The notes below the pieces were generated by a model. The model worked only from the letters and a program-made list of their open reading frames with translations. It was not told where the DNA came from and searched no databases. Positions 36,446 to 46,325 of a stretch of 64,000 nt of DNA are shown here, one piece after another; within the stretch, counting starts at the first letter, position 1; each line of letters starts with the position of its first letter. Source of the DNA: a bacterium (GTDB taxonomy: Bacteria > UBP18 > UBA7526); assembly GCA_030615855.1 (NCBI GenBank), contig JAUWYL010000001.1, positions 1-64,000 on the forward strand, given 5' to 3'. The position numbers were made by a program, and so were the translations under genes.

Positions 36446-37218
36446 ACAAATTATCGGTAATAATTACTACTAAGAATGAAGAGAAAAACATTAGAAATTG
36501 TTTAGAAAATGTTAAATGGGCAGATGAAATCGTAATTGTGGATGATATGAGTAACGATAGAACGGTAGAAATCTGCAAAAAATATACGGAAAAGGTTTTT
36601 TCAAATGACAGCAAAGGCGGTCTTAGTACCAACAGGAATTTAGGAATAGAAAAAAGTACTGGAAATTGGATATTTACCCTCGATGCTGATGAGATGATCA
36701 CTCCTGAACTGGCGAAAGAGATTAGACAAGCAGTAAATAATAGAGCCCACATTGCCTACTATATCTCAAGGAAGAATTATTTTTTAGGGAAATGGATAAG
36801 AGGCTGTGACTGGTATCCAGATTACAGCATAAGACTCTTTAAAAAGGGTATTGCCAGATGGCCTTCAGGTATTCACGATGTAATAAGGATAAAAGAGAAG
36901 AAGAAAGTTGGCTATCTGAAAAATCCCATGATTCATGATAGTTATCAAAGTCTGAATCAATATTTTGAAAAATTTAATCGCAATACCTCACGTCTTGCCC
37001 AGGAGGAATATGATAAAGGAATAAGGATAAGCAAAAAGAATTTCTTTACTTACTTTATGTTGGAGCCGTTATTTTGGTTCTTTCGCAAATATTTTTTATG
37101 GAAAGGCTATAAAGATGGATTTAGAGGCTTCTTCATAAGCCTTTCCTCTGCCCTGGTTATCTTTACTACTTATGCCAAATTATGGGAGAAGCAGAAGGTA
37201 AAGAATGAAATCATTTAA
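36442..37218 (+). CDS. Glycosyltransferase family 2 (WaaE/KdtX-like)
   Basis: KLSVIITTKNEEKNIRNCLENVKWADEIVIVDDMSNDRTVEICKKY...GNWIFTLDADEMITPEL. Confidence 0.9.
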   Translation: MNKLSVIITTKNEEKNIRNCLENVKWADEIVIVDDMSNDRTVEICKKYTEKVFSNDSKGGLSTNRNLGIEKSTGNWIFTLDADEMITPELAKEIRQAVNNRAHIAYYISRKNYFLGKWIRGCDWYPDYSIRLFKKGIARWPSGIHDVIRIKEKKKVGYLKNPMIHDSYQSLNQYFEKFNRNTSRLAQEEYDKGIRISKKNFFTYFMLEPLFWFFRKYFLWKGYKDGFRGFFISLSSALVIFTTYAKLWEKQKVKNEII

Positions 37219-38317
37219 TATCCTATATCTAGCTAATTCTGGAGAGATATTTGGCGGGGGACAAGTAAGCCTGTTGGGACTTCTAGAACGACTCAATAAA
37301 AAGAGATTTAAGCCCCTGGTTGTCTGCCCATCTAAGGGAAGCTTGGTTGATGAATTGAAGAGAACGGGTATTGAAACCGAGATTATTAAGATGGAAACTC
37401 TGCGGGAGTTGAATATCTTCTCCTGGATGAAAACAATTAATAGATTGGTTCGATTGATAAGGAAGGAAAAGATTGACTTAGTCCATAGCAATGGCTCGCG
37501 AGCCACCATTTACGGGGGGATTGCTGCAAGATTGACCAGAACTCCTCTCATCTGGCATGTGAGGATTGCCGACCGTGATAGGTTGCTTGACAAACTCTTA
37601 GCCAAGCTGGCTACTAAAATCGTAGTTATCTCAAAAGCAGTTAGCAAAAGATTTGACTGGTTAAAGAATAAAGGAAAGAAGGTTGTTGTTATCTATAACG
37701 GTATCGATTTAGAAAAATTTAATCCTGCTATCGATGGGGAGAGAATAAGAGAAGAGTTCCGTCTTTCCCCTGAGACACCACTGGTAGGAATCGTGGGTCG
37801 CCTGGATTGGTATAAAGGACACCAGTATTTTTTGCAAGCCGCTAAAAAGGTAACTAAAACTATACCTGAAGCCCGTTTCTTAATTGTAGGTGATGGGGAG
37901 CGCAGAAAGCGACTTGAGAATCTAAGGAAAGAATTAGGTCTTAATAAGAGCGTTATCTTTACTGGAAATCGGAGAGACATCCCGCAGATTTTGGCCAGTC
38001 TGGATCTCTTTGTTCTCTCCTCAGTGAGTGAAGGATTTGGTCGTTCTGCTGCAGAGGCCATGGCTTGTGCTAAGCCAGTTGTAGCTACCAGAGTGGGTGG
38101 TCTTTCTGAGGTGGTTGAGGATAGAGTGACTGGTTTGCTTATTCCTTCCGCAGAGCCGGTGGCTCTATCTCAGGCGATCATTATCCTGCTAAGGGATAAA
38201 GAAAAATCCCAGAGGATGGGCTTGAAGGGAAGAAGACGTGTAGAAGGGTTATTTGATATAAAAGGCCATGTTGAAAAAATAGAAAATTTATATGTAGGAT
38301 TAAAAAATGAAATTTAA
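37205..38317 (+). CDS. Glycosyltransferase family 4
   Basis: LANSGEIFGGGQVSLLGLLERL...VGIVGRLDWYKGHQYFLQAAKKV...SSVSEGFGRSAAEAMACAKPVVATRVGGLSEVV. Confidence 0.95.
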   Translation: MKSFNILYLANSGEIFGGGQVSLLGLLERLNKKRFKPLVVCPSKGSLVDELKRTGIETEIIKMETLRELNIFSWMKTINRLVRLIRKEKIDLVHSNGSRATIYGGIAARLTRTPLIWHVRIADRDRLLDKLLAKLATKIVVISKAVSKRFDWLKNKGKKVVVIYNGIDLEKFNPAIDGERIREEFRLSPETPLVGIVGRLDWYKGHQYFLQAAKKVTKTIPEARFLIVGDGERRKRLENLRKELGLNKSVIFTGNRRDIPQILASLDLFVLSSVSEGFGRSAAEAMACAKPVVATRVGGLSEVVEDRVTGLLIPSAEPVALSQAIIILLRDKEKSQRMGLKGRRRVEGLFDIKGHVEKIENLYVGLKNEI

Positions 38318-39155
38318 ATATGTAGGCTGTAATCTGTGTGGTCAGAATAATTTTAAAATCTTGCAGGCAGACGGACCATTTAAAGTAGTTAAATGTAAAA
38401 ATTGTGGGCTTATCTATACTAACCCTCAGCCAGAAGAAACCAGACTCCTTGAGCATTATAGGCAAGATCCCCATGCTTTATGGCTAAAAAAACAACCTGC
38501 TGCGGTAAAGAAATCGTGGGAAAGGAGGTTCAAAAAGGTACAGGCAAAGAGGTTAAAGAAGGTTCAATCCTTTAAGAGGGCAGGAGCGTTGTTAGATGTT
38601 GGTTGTGGATACGGCTTTTTTTTAAGTGAAGCAAAATTTAATGGTTGGAATGTCTATGGTGTAGAGATATCTGAAGGTGCGGTTAGCTATGCCAAGAATG
38701 TTTTTGGTATAGATGCATTTAAAGGGGAACTTAGAGATGCTCATTTTCCGGATAATTCTTTTGATGTTGTTACTTTTTGGCATTTGTTAGAGCACTCCAT
38801 AGACCCTTTAGGGAATTTAATTGAAGCAAAGAGGATATTAAAACCCGATGGGATATTAGTTGTTGCGGTTCCAAATGTTAGAAATTATATCTATAGGGTT
38901 GCATATATGTTTTTTAAGTTAAAGGCTCCAAAAATTTTTTCCCAAGGACTTAGAAAAATACATCTTTATCATTTTTCTGTTAATACATTAAAGGAAATAA
39001 TTAGAAAAGCAGGTTTTACTCCCATAAAGTTTGATATAGATAAAGAGAGAAGTGCGCTTCCAGAACGTGTTCTTGATACCTTCGCTTGGATTTTGTATAA
39101 AATTTTAAGAATTAATCTTGGTATAGCTTTAGAAGTTTATGCTAGAAAATCGTAA
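38307..39155 (+). CDS. Class I SAM-dependent methyltransferase with N-terminal zinc-ribbon-like motif
   Basis: CNLCGQNNFK...VKCKNCGLIYTNPQPEE; LLDVGCGYGFFLSEAKFNGWNVYGVEISEGAVSYAK. Confidence 0.9.
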   Translation: MKFKYVGCNLCGQNNFKILQADGPFKVVKCKNCGLIYTNPQPEETRLLEHYRQDPHALWLKKQPAAVKKSWERRFKKVQAKRLKKVQSFKRAGALLDVGCGYGFFLSEAKFNGWNVYGVEISEGAVSYAKNVFGIDAFKGELRDAHFPDNSFDVVTFWHLLEHSIDPLGNLIEAKRILKPDGILVVAVPNVRNYIYRVAYMFFKLKAPKIFSQGLRKIHLYHFSVNTLKEIIRKAGFTPIKFDIDKERSALPERVLDTFAWILYKILRINLGIALEVYARKS

Positions 39156-39190
39156 ATTAAAAATAGCAATTGATAAAGGAAGGTGAAAGG

Positions 39191-40321
39191 ATGAAATGTC
39201 TTATTACTGGCGGTGCGGGGTTTATTGGTTCTCACCTGGCAGATGCCTTAGTACAAAAAGGATATTCGGTTAGGGTCTTTGATAGTTTAGAGCCCCAAGT
39301 CCATGGACCAGAAGGGAGGCAACTTAAGAAGCCCCCTGAATATCTCAACCCAGCTGTGAAATTTATCCTGGGCGATGTATTAGATAGAAATGCTCTAAAG
39401 GATGCTATAAAAGGTGTAGAGGCCATCTTCCATCTGGCCTCAGCAGTAGGGGTAGGCCAGTCCATGTATGAAATAAGTCGCTATACCCAAGTCAACTCCC
39501 TGGGTACGGCAAACCTACTGGATATTTTAGCTAACCAGCGACATAAGGTAAAAAAACTCATTGTGGCCTCTTCTATGTCGGTGTATGGAGAAGGCAGTTA
39601 TAGATGTGGGGTATGCGGTATAGTCTATCCTGAATTGAGGTCGGAAGAACAATTAAGAAAAGGGGATTGGAAAATAAGGTGCCCCAGGTGTAAAAGAAGA
39701 GTAACCCCAGTTCCCATAGAAGAGAATAGACCTCTATTTCCAAGATCGGTCTATGCCATTTCTAAAGAATTCCAGGAGCGGATATCCTTAAACGTGGGCC
39801 AGGCCTATAATATACCCACTGTAGCCCTGCGCTATTTCAATGTCTACGGACCTCGGCAGTCTCTATCTAACCCCTACACTGGGGCAGCAGCTATATTTTC
39901 TTGCCGCATCTTAAACAATCGGCCTCCGGTGATATTTGAAGATGGTCTACAAAGCAGAGATTTTATCCATGTCAGCGATATCGTCCAGGCGAGCATCTTG
40001 GCTTTGAGAAAAAGTGAGGCCGATTATGAGGTCTTCAATGTAGGAACCGGTAGACCAACCACAGTTTTAGAGATTGCCAAGCAGCTCATTGAGAAAATGG
40101 ATTCTCAGATTAAGATAGATATTGTAAATCGATTCCGGGAGGGTGATATTAGACATGGCTACGCAGATATAACTAAGATTAAAAAGAGATTGGGCTTTGT
40201 TCCTAAAATTGATTTCAAGGTTGGAGTCGCTGATTTAGTTGAATGGGCCAAGACTCAAAAGGCTGTGGATTACTTTGAAAAAGCCAAAAGGCAATTAGAA
40301 AAGAAGGGTCTTACTAAATAA
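39191..40321 (+). CDS. NAD-dependent epimerase/dehydratase with zinc-ribbon-like insert
   Basis: MKCLITGGAGFIGSHLADAL; YAISK; insert RCGVCGIVYPELRSEEQLRKGDWKIRCPRCKRR. Confidence 0.9.
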   Translation: MKCLITGGAGFIGSHLADALVQKGYSVRVFDSLEPQVHGPEGRQLKKPPEYLNPAVKFILGDVLDRNALKDAIKGVEAIFHLASAVGVGQSMYEISRYTQVNSLGTANLLDILANQRHKVKKLIVASSMSVYGEGSYRCGVCGIVYPELRSEEQLRKGDWKIRCPRCKRRVTPVPIEENRPLFPRSVYAISKEFQERISLNVGQAYNIPTVALRYFNVYGPRQSLSNPYTGAAAIFSCRILNNRPPVIFEDGLQSRDFIHVSDIVQASILALRKSEADYEVFNVGTGRPTTVLEIAKQLIEKMDSQIKIDIVNRFREGDIRHGYADITKIKKRLGFVPKIDFKVGVADLVEWAKTQKAVDYFEKAKRQLEKKGLTK

Positions 40322-40398
40322 ATCCCGCACCTTTAAACCCTTTAATATTTTTGATAACGCGGTATTATTAGCATTTTTGAATAAAAAAGGTGCGGGAT
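40322..40398. repeat. Long-loop inverted repeat
   Basis: atcccgcaccttt ... aaaggtgcgggat in the intergenic gap. Confidence 0.6.
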
Positions 40399-40418
40399 AA
40401 AGGGGAAGGCAGAATAAA

Positions 40419-42161
40419 ATGGATAAGAGGGGAATCATTTTTATCCTGATTTTTATTGCTATTTACTCGGCTTTTGCTCTGGCTTCAATTCATAAACCCT
40501 TGCAGGCAGATGAGATTTTCTTCGCGCTCGATGCCGAGCAGTCACATTACGGTAAGATAGGTATCGGGCATCCGCCGCTCTATTTAGATAGTCTCAGATT
40601 GATGGTGAAATTCTTGGGATTAAGAAGAGAGAATTTGCGCTTCTTCGCTATCCTGTGTTTTATGGTAACCTTATATCTGATTTACCTTATCGGGAAGGAG
40701 ATGACGCCTAATCATAGGAAGGGGCGGAATATTGGACTACTCGCCTCCTTTATCTATGCTACTCACCCCATGGTGATTCAGGGGTCGCTGATCCTTGATA
40801 TCGACAATAGTATTCTCACCCCTCTGCTAACCCTCTTCATACTTTCCTTTCTTAAAGTACGTGATAACCTCACTAGGAAAAGGTGCTTTCTTCTGGGCTT
40901 GCTCTTCTTTACCTGTCTGTGGTCAAAGTTATCCACTCCTCTGGTACTTATCCTGTCCCTATTTCTCTTTTACTTCCTAAAGGGACGAATTAGAGAAGGT
41001 TTAGTTAAGTCACTTCTCATTACTGCTGTGGGAATAGGGCTATTCTGTATTGTTTGGGTAAGCTATGCTTATCTCCATCATCTACCACCGCTGTTCTTAG
41101 TAGCACGTATTGCGCATCCCATCCAGAGGGGATTGGGCAGCATTTTCTCGTCCCTTCTTCCAGAACTAATAAAACGCACCATTAGAATTTCTCTCTGGAT
41201 AAGCCCCTTTCTACTCTTCCTCGGTCTGGGAGCCTTAGCCATGCGCCTCAAAGAGCGTTCCCGGGAGCGAATTACTTGGCCAACAGATTTTTGTCTACTA
41301 TATGTTCTTATCATTTTCTTTGGTTACATCTTGGTGAGTGGCACTATCTGGAGTTTTCCCAAGTATCACTATCCTTTATTAGCCGTTTTAGTACTTGTAG
41401 TGGCAGAAATAATTTATAGATTGAATCTCAAAATCGATAGGAAAAGCTTGATTTTATATGCCGGTCTAACTCTATTCTTTATCCTTTACAATGTAACAGT
41501 TGTTGGTGATTTGCTCTACCTATTTAATTATAACCTCAGAAACTTTCTCATTCTTGCTCCAGAAAAATTGCCTGGGGCGGTCAGGGATTTTCTCTGGCAT
41601 CTCCTCTTTTACTTCGTCCCCATCCCCTTGGCCATTCTGGCCATAAAAGTAAGCCACCGTAATTATAGGCCCTTAAAAGCAGTTATACTATCTCTATTCA
41701 TAGTTCTTATCTCAGCCAACATCTCTCTCAATATCCTTCAAGCCAAGGGGGGTTACAGCACCACTTATTGCTATGGAAGAGATATCAAGAATATGAGGCA
41801 GCTGGAAGAGTTCTTCCGAGAACTCAAAAGCAATAACCCCCAGGGCGTTATCATCGGGCCGGTGGACATAATCTATAATGCTGGCCTAAAACTCCCCCCA
41901 TATACCTACGATGTCATTGGAAAGAGTAGTAAGAAATTTCTTGAAGCAATAAGGGATGAGCGAGTAATCTGTGTCGTTTATGGTATATCTTGGAACAGTC
42001 TCTTCTCCTACCGGAATGTCTTTTCTGATAAATTGGTAAGAGAGAATCTCTTAGAGAATTATGAATGTAGGGAGATGGGGGAATATTCCGTTTGGTTGCG
42101 GAAAAACTTGCTATGGGGAAGAGAGGAAAGTGAGCGAAGAGATGAAGGAAGGCCAATTTGA
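40419..42161 (+). CDS. Glycosyltransferase family 39-type membrane protein (PMT_2-like)
   Basis: LQADEIFFALDAEQSHYGKIGIGHPPLYLDSLRLMVKFLG; many TM segments. Confidence 0.75.
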   Translation: MDKRGIIFILIFIAIYSAFALASIHKPLQADEIFFALDAEQSHYGKIGIGHPPLYLDSLRLMVKFLGLRRENLRFFAILCFMVTLYLIYLIGKEMTPNHRKGRNIGLLASFIYATHPMVIQGSLILDIDNSILTPLLTLFILSFLKVRDNLTRKRCFLLGLLFFTCLWSKLSTPLVLILSLFLFYFLKGRIREGLVKSLLITAVGIGLFCIVWVSYAYLHHLPPLFLVARIAHPIQRGLGSIFSSLLPELIKRTIRISLWISPFLLFLGLGALAMRLKERSRERITWPTDFCLLYVLIIFFGYILVSGTIWSFPKYHYPLLAVLVLVVAEIIYRLNLKIDRKSLILYAGLTLFFILYNVTVVGDLLYLFNYNLRNFLILAPEKLPGAVRDFLWHLLFYFVPIPLAILAIKVSHRNYRPLKAVILSLFIVLISANISLNILQAKGGYSTTYCYGRDIKNMRQLEEFFRELKSNNPQGVIIGPVDIIYNAGLKLPPYTYDVIGKSSKKFLEAIRDERVICVVYGISWNSLFSYRNVFSDKLVRENLLENYECREMGEYSVWLRKNLLWGREESERRDEGRPI

Positions 42162-42825
42162 TAGGGTTGCCAATAAGTACGAAAAGATTATACCCCAACA
42201 CATAATTTTACATTATCTCAATAAAAGGATGGCCTTCATCAAAGGTATTATTAAAGAAGGACTGATTTTAGATGTAGGATGTGGAACGGGTTTATTGGCG
42301 AATAGATTAGAGAAATTGGGATTCAGGGTAGTGGGGCTGGAGCCTTCAAAAGGGATGCTTCAAGAGATGAAGAGAATGAAGAGAGATACTGCAATCTGTG
42401 GAACCTCAGAATCTCTTCCCTTTAAATCAGATAGCTTCGATCTGGTTTTAACCATTGTCACCTTACATCATATCGGTGATAGAAGAAGAATAGTCCAGAC
42501 TCTCTCAGAAATGGTTAGGGTAGTCAAACCAGAGGCAAAAGTCCTTATTTGGGCTCATAACCCCAATAATCCTTATTGGCCAATTTTTATGAGGAAACTT
42601 CCCTGGGACCAGGGGGTCAAGAGACTTATCCCATTAAAGGAGATATTAGAAGATCTTAAGAGAGAAGGGGTAAAAAAGGTAGAGGTCCATAGAAAAGGAT
42701 TTGTTCCAGACTTTATTCCCAGGGTTTTTTTACCCGCAGCAAGACTTTTAGAACTGATTCTGGAAGGTATGCCGATAATCCAAAACTTCTCTGCCCACAA
42801 TATAATTGTTGCTCAGAAAAGATAA
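42142..42825 (+). CDS. Class I SAM-dependent methyltransferase
   Basis: LILDVGCGTGLLANRLEKLGFRVVGLEPSKGMLQEMK...FDLVLTIVTLHHI; start moved from 42061 to 42142. Confidence 0.85.
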   Translation: MKEGQFDRVANKYEKIIPQHIILHYLNKRMAFIKGIIKEGLILDVGCGTGLLANRLEKLGFRVVGLEPSKGMLQEMKRMKRDTAICGTSESLPFKSDSFDLVLTIVTLHHIGDRRRIVQTLSEMVRVVKPEAKVLIWAHNPNNPYWPIFMRKLPWDQGVKRLIPLKEILEDLKREGVKKVEVHRKGFVPDFIPRVFLPAARLLELILEGMPIIQNFSAHNIIVAQKR

Positions 42826-42833
42826 TATAGATA

Positions 42834-44243
42834 ATGAAAACAGTTTTAATTAGGCCGCCCCGACCTATCAGCGATCCTGAGTTTGTTTCGCTACAGTTTC
42901 CTTTGAATCTGGGATATATAGCGAGTTTTCTTCAACAGAAAGGATACCATGTAGAAATATGGGATTATGAAGTAGAAAGGTTTACCGAAGATGGGTTAGG
43001 TAGAAGGATTCTAGAGGTTAATCCGAGTTTGGTTGGCATAACTTGTTTAACGCCGACGGTTATAAGTGCCCATAAGATAGCATCTTTAATAAAAAAGGTA
43101 TCTCCTAACATCCTAATAGTAGCAGGAGGAGCTCATCCTGCAGCCCTACCCATAGAAACCCTAAAGGAGTTCACTAATTTTGATATGGTGGTTATTGGAG
43201 AAGGAGAAGAAACACTGTGGGAAATATTGCGTTGTCTTCAGGAGAAACGGCCCCTTGTCGGTATTCAGGGGGTGGCGTATCGTGAGGAGGACGGGACGGT
43301 TAAAATAGAAAACCCACGTCCTTTCTTTAAAGATTTAAATGTGCTTCCTTTTCCTGCTAGAAATATAGTTGATCAAAATTTATATCGGGGACATCATGTA
43401 AGCAGAGCATTTTCGCGCCAGTTTTTAAAAATATCGGAAATAATAACTACTCGTGGTTGTCCTTATAACTGTATCTTCTGTGCCTCTCATAATCGGACAA
43501 CCCGTTTTCGAGAAATAGAAAATGTTATGGCGGAGGTGGATGAATGTATAAAAAGATATGACACATCACATTTTAGTTTTCTCGATGATACCCTGACCAT
43601 GAATCCTAAACATGTTACTGAATTATGTAAAGGATTAAGGAGATTTAAAAAAATTACTTGGGATTGTTTTGCCAGGGTAGATACTGCATCACTTAAGATC
43701 TTAAGAGAGATGGCCGCCAGTGGTTGTCGAAAGATCTCTTATGGTATTGAATCGGGAAGTCCCCGCATATTAAATCTGATTAAGAAGAAGATTACAGTTG
43801 AGCAGGTAAAGAATGCTTTTACTTGGTCCAAGCAGGCAGGCATCGAATATACTGAGGGGTCATTTATAATTGGCTGTCATCCTACAGAGACAAGGGATGA
43901 TATAAAGATGACCACCAAACTGATTTACGAGATAGAGCCAGATATCCTGATGTTATCGATTATGGTACCTTATCCTGGGACTGAGATATATAAGATAATG
44001 AAAGAAAAAGGATATTTAGATGAAGGAACAAGATGGAATGATTTTGTTTTCTTTAGTTATAAACCTGCTTGGAGAACAGATTATTTTAGCTCAAGTGAAC
44101 TTTTCAATATCTACAGAAATTTACTGCGCGGGTTTTATTTAAGACCTAAATATATCTTTAAGATACTAAAGAAAATAAAGAGTTGGAATGAACTTTTATA
44201 TTGGACAAAGGCAGGAATTGATTTTATAAGAAGAACAACCTGA
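42834..44243 (+). CDS. B12-binding-domain radical SAM protein
   Basis: ITTRGCPYNCIFCASHN; N-terminal cobalamin-binding-like SLVGITCLTPTVISAHKIASLIKKVSPNILIVAGGAHPAALP. Confidence 0.9.
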   Translation: MKTVLIRPPRPISDPEFVSLQFPLNLGYIASFLQQKGYHVEIWDYEVERFTEDGLGRRILEVNPSLVGITCLTPTVISAHKIASLIKKVSPNILIVAGGAHPAALPIETLKEFTNFDMVVIGEGEETLWEILRCLQEKRPLVGIQGVAYREEDGTVKIENPRPFFKDLNVLPFPARNIVDQNLYRGHHVSRAFSRQFLKISEIITTRGCPYNCIFCASHNRTTRFREIENVMAEVDECIKRYDTSHFSFLDDTLTMNPKHVTELCKGLRRFKKITWDCFARVDTASLKILREMAASGCRKISYGIESGSPRILNLIKKKITVEQVKNAFTWSKQAGIEYTEGSFIIGCHPTETRDDIKMTTKLIYEIEPDILMLSIMVPYPGTEIYKIMKEKGYLDEGTRWNDFVFFSYKPAWRTDYFSSSELFNIYRNLLRGFYLRPKYIFKILKKIKSWNELLYWTKAGIDFIRRTT

Positions 44244-44256
44244 AAGGAGAGCTAAT

Positions 44257-44982
44257 ATGTGGAACAATAAAAAGGTATCTGTAATTTTACCCGCATTTAA
44301 TGAGGAAGAAAATATCGCTAAAGCCATAGAAGATTTTTCACTACCTATTGTCGATGAGATAATCGTAATAGATAATAATTCTACAGATGGGACCGTTCAG
44401 GAAGTTTTAAAGACTCAGAAGGCAATATTATTTCATGAGAAAAGGCAAGGCTATGGTTTTACTTTACAGGCAGGTTACAATATGGCCACAGGAGATTACC
44501 TTATCACGGCTGAGCCGGATGGCACTTTTTTAGGAAAAGATATCTTAAAATTATTAGCCTATTCTGAAGATTTTGAAGTAGTATTTGGCACCCGGACAAA
44601 CAAGAGTTTGGTCTGGGAAGGCGCAAATATGCATTTTCTCCTTTTAGCTGGCAATTGGGCAGTAGCAAAGTTGATGGAATTTATGTTTAACACAGCTACT
44701 CTTTCTGATGTGGGATGCACAATGAAGCTTATCCGTCGGGAGGCCCTGCTTAAGATAAAAGACCAATTCACTGTGGGGGGGGACCATTTCTCGCCGGAAG
44801 TTATGCTCTTGGCTATTATCAATAAATTAAGTTTCATTGAGATTCCCGTCAATTATAAATCCCGCGTCGGTACCTCCAAGATAACCGGAAACATAATGAG
44901 GGCAATCGGGGTTGGCTTAAAGATGATTTGCTTGATTCTCAAGTATCGTTTTAAAACTTTATTCCGTGGAGTGAAAAAATGA
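44257..44982 (+). CDS. Glycosyltransferase family 2
   Basis: VSVILPAFNEEENIAKAIEDFSLPIVDEIIVIDNNSTDGT. Confidence 0.9.
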   Translation: MWNNKKVSVILPAFNEEENIAKAIEDFSLPIVDEIIVIDNNSTDGTVQEVLKTQKAILFHEKRQGYGFTLQAGYNMATGDYLITAEPDGTFLGKDILKLLAYSEDFEVVFGTRTNKSLVWEGANMHFLLLAGNWAVAKLMEFMFNTATLSDVGCTMKLIRREALLKIKDQFTVGGDHFSPEVMLLAIINKLSFIEIPVNYKSRVGTSKITGNIMRAIGVGLKMICLILKYRFKTLFRGVKK

Positions 44983-45108
44983 AGCAAGGCAATAAGATTA
45001 AAGCCTCCATATTAGGAATTCGCATAATAATCCTAATCATCTCTTATTGGTTTAGATATAGGTTGGGGCTACTGTAGAAAACAACTGTGCTATGGTCAGG
45101 AAACAGGA

Positions 45109-46227
45109 ATGAAGATTGGCATTGACATTCGGGAGATGGAAAAGGGCAAGATGACCGGGATCGGGAGATACTTGAAAAATCTTCTGGATTATATTGCCCA
45201 GGAAGACCAAAAAAACGAGTATATTCTTTTCGCTAATCAGAAGACAGAATATACTACAACGGTTAAGAATATAAAGATAAGAGTAATAAAAGGGTGGTTT
45301 GCCCCCTTTTGGGATCAAGTTCAGCTTCCCCGAGCTTTGAAAAAGGATAAAATAAATCTTTTCCTTTCCCCCTATTATAAGAAGCCATTTTTTACTCCCT
45401 GTAAATCAATAATAACAATACATGATTTAAATCCTCTCTTTCTTCCCCCAATTTCAATGAAAGGGTGGTTTAAAAATCGACTCTATTTTCGAACATTACT
45501 AAAGCTATCGAGTAGAAAGGTGGATAGGATTATAACTGTTTCACAATACTCCAAAAAGGATATTGTAGAATACTTTCGGGTTCCAGAAGAAAAGATAGAG
45601 GTAATCTGTCACTGTGTAGATGAAAGATACCGCCCCATCAGTTCTAATTCAGAAGAAGTTACCTCTAAATATGGAATTGATAGGAAATTCATCTTCTACT
45701 TTGGCAATTTTAATCCCCATAAAAATGTTAAAGCCTTAATCGAAGCCTATTATAGATTGCCGCAAAAGACAAAGGATAAATATCAGTTAGTGCTTGGGGG
45801 TAGAAGGGATAGATATTGCATGAGTTTAGAAAAAATGGTTAAACATCTAAAAATAGAAGAGCGGGTAGTCTTTACTGGTTTTATTTCTGAAGAGGATTTA
45901 CCCGCGATCTATAGTGCTGCCGAACTTTTTGTCTTTCCCTCTTTACGTGAAGGATTCGGCCTTCCCCCCTTAGAGGCTATGGCCTGTGGCACTCCGGTTA
46001 TTACCTCAAATACTACCTCTTTGCCTGAGGTGGTAGGGGAGGCGGGGATCTTAGTGAACCCTTACAACGTAGATGAGATTAAGGCAGCCATTATCGAAGT
46101 TTTGACCAATTCTACGTTGAGGAACGATTTGATCCAGAAAGGATTGGAAAGATCCCGACGATTTACATCAGAAAAGACAACTAAACAGATCCTGGAAGTT
46201 TTCGCGGAAGTTCAAGGAGAAAAGTAG
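45109..46227 (+). CDS. Glycosyltransferase family 4
   Basis: [28 protein letters not shown]...[21 protein letters not shown]...[38 protein letters not shown]. Confidence 0.95.
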   Translation: MKIGIDIREMEKGKMTGIGRYLKNLLDYIAQEDQKNEYILFANQKTEYTTTVKNIKIRVIKGWFAPFWDQVQLPRALKKDKINLFLSPYYKKPFFTPCKSIITIHDLNPLFLPPISMKGWFKNRLYFRTLLKLSSRKVDRIITVSQYSKKDIVEYFRVPEEKIEVICHCVDERYRPISSNSEEVTSKYGIDRKFIFYFGNFNPHKNVKALIEAYYRLPQKTKDKYQLVLGGRRDRYCMSLEKMVKHLKIEERVVFTGFISEEDLPAIYSAAELFVFPSLREGFGLPPLEAMACGTPVITSNTTSLPEVVGEAGILVNPYNVDEIKAAIIEVLTNSTLRNDLIQKGLERSRRFTSEKTTKQILEVFAEVQGEK

Positions 46228-46320
46228 GAGAGTAAGAAAGTAAGAAGGTGAGAAAGTGGGCAGGTGAGCAGGTGGGAAAGTGGGAAAGTGAGAAAGTAGG
46301 AAAGTGGGAGTGAAGGTGAG
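46221..46320. repeat. Polypurine short-repeat tract ('gagaaagtggg' family)
   Basis: gtaggagagtaagaaagtaagaaggtgagaaagtgggcaggtgagcaggtgggaaagtgggaaagtgagaaagtagg. Confidence 0.85.
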
Positions 46321-46325
46321 ATAGG

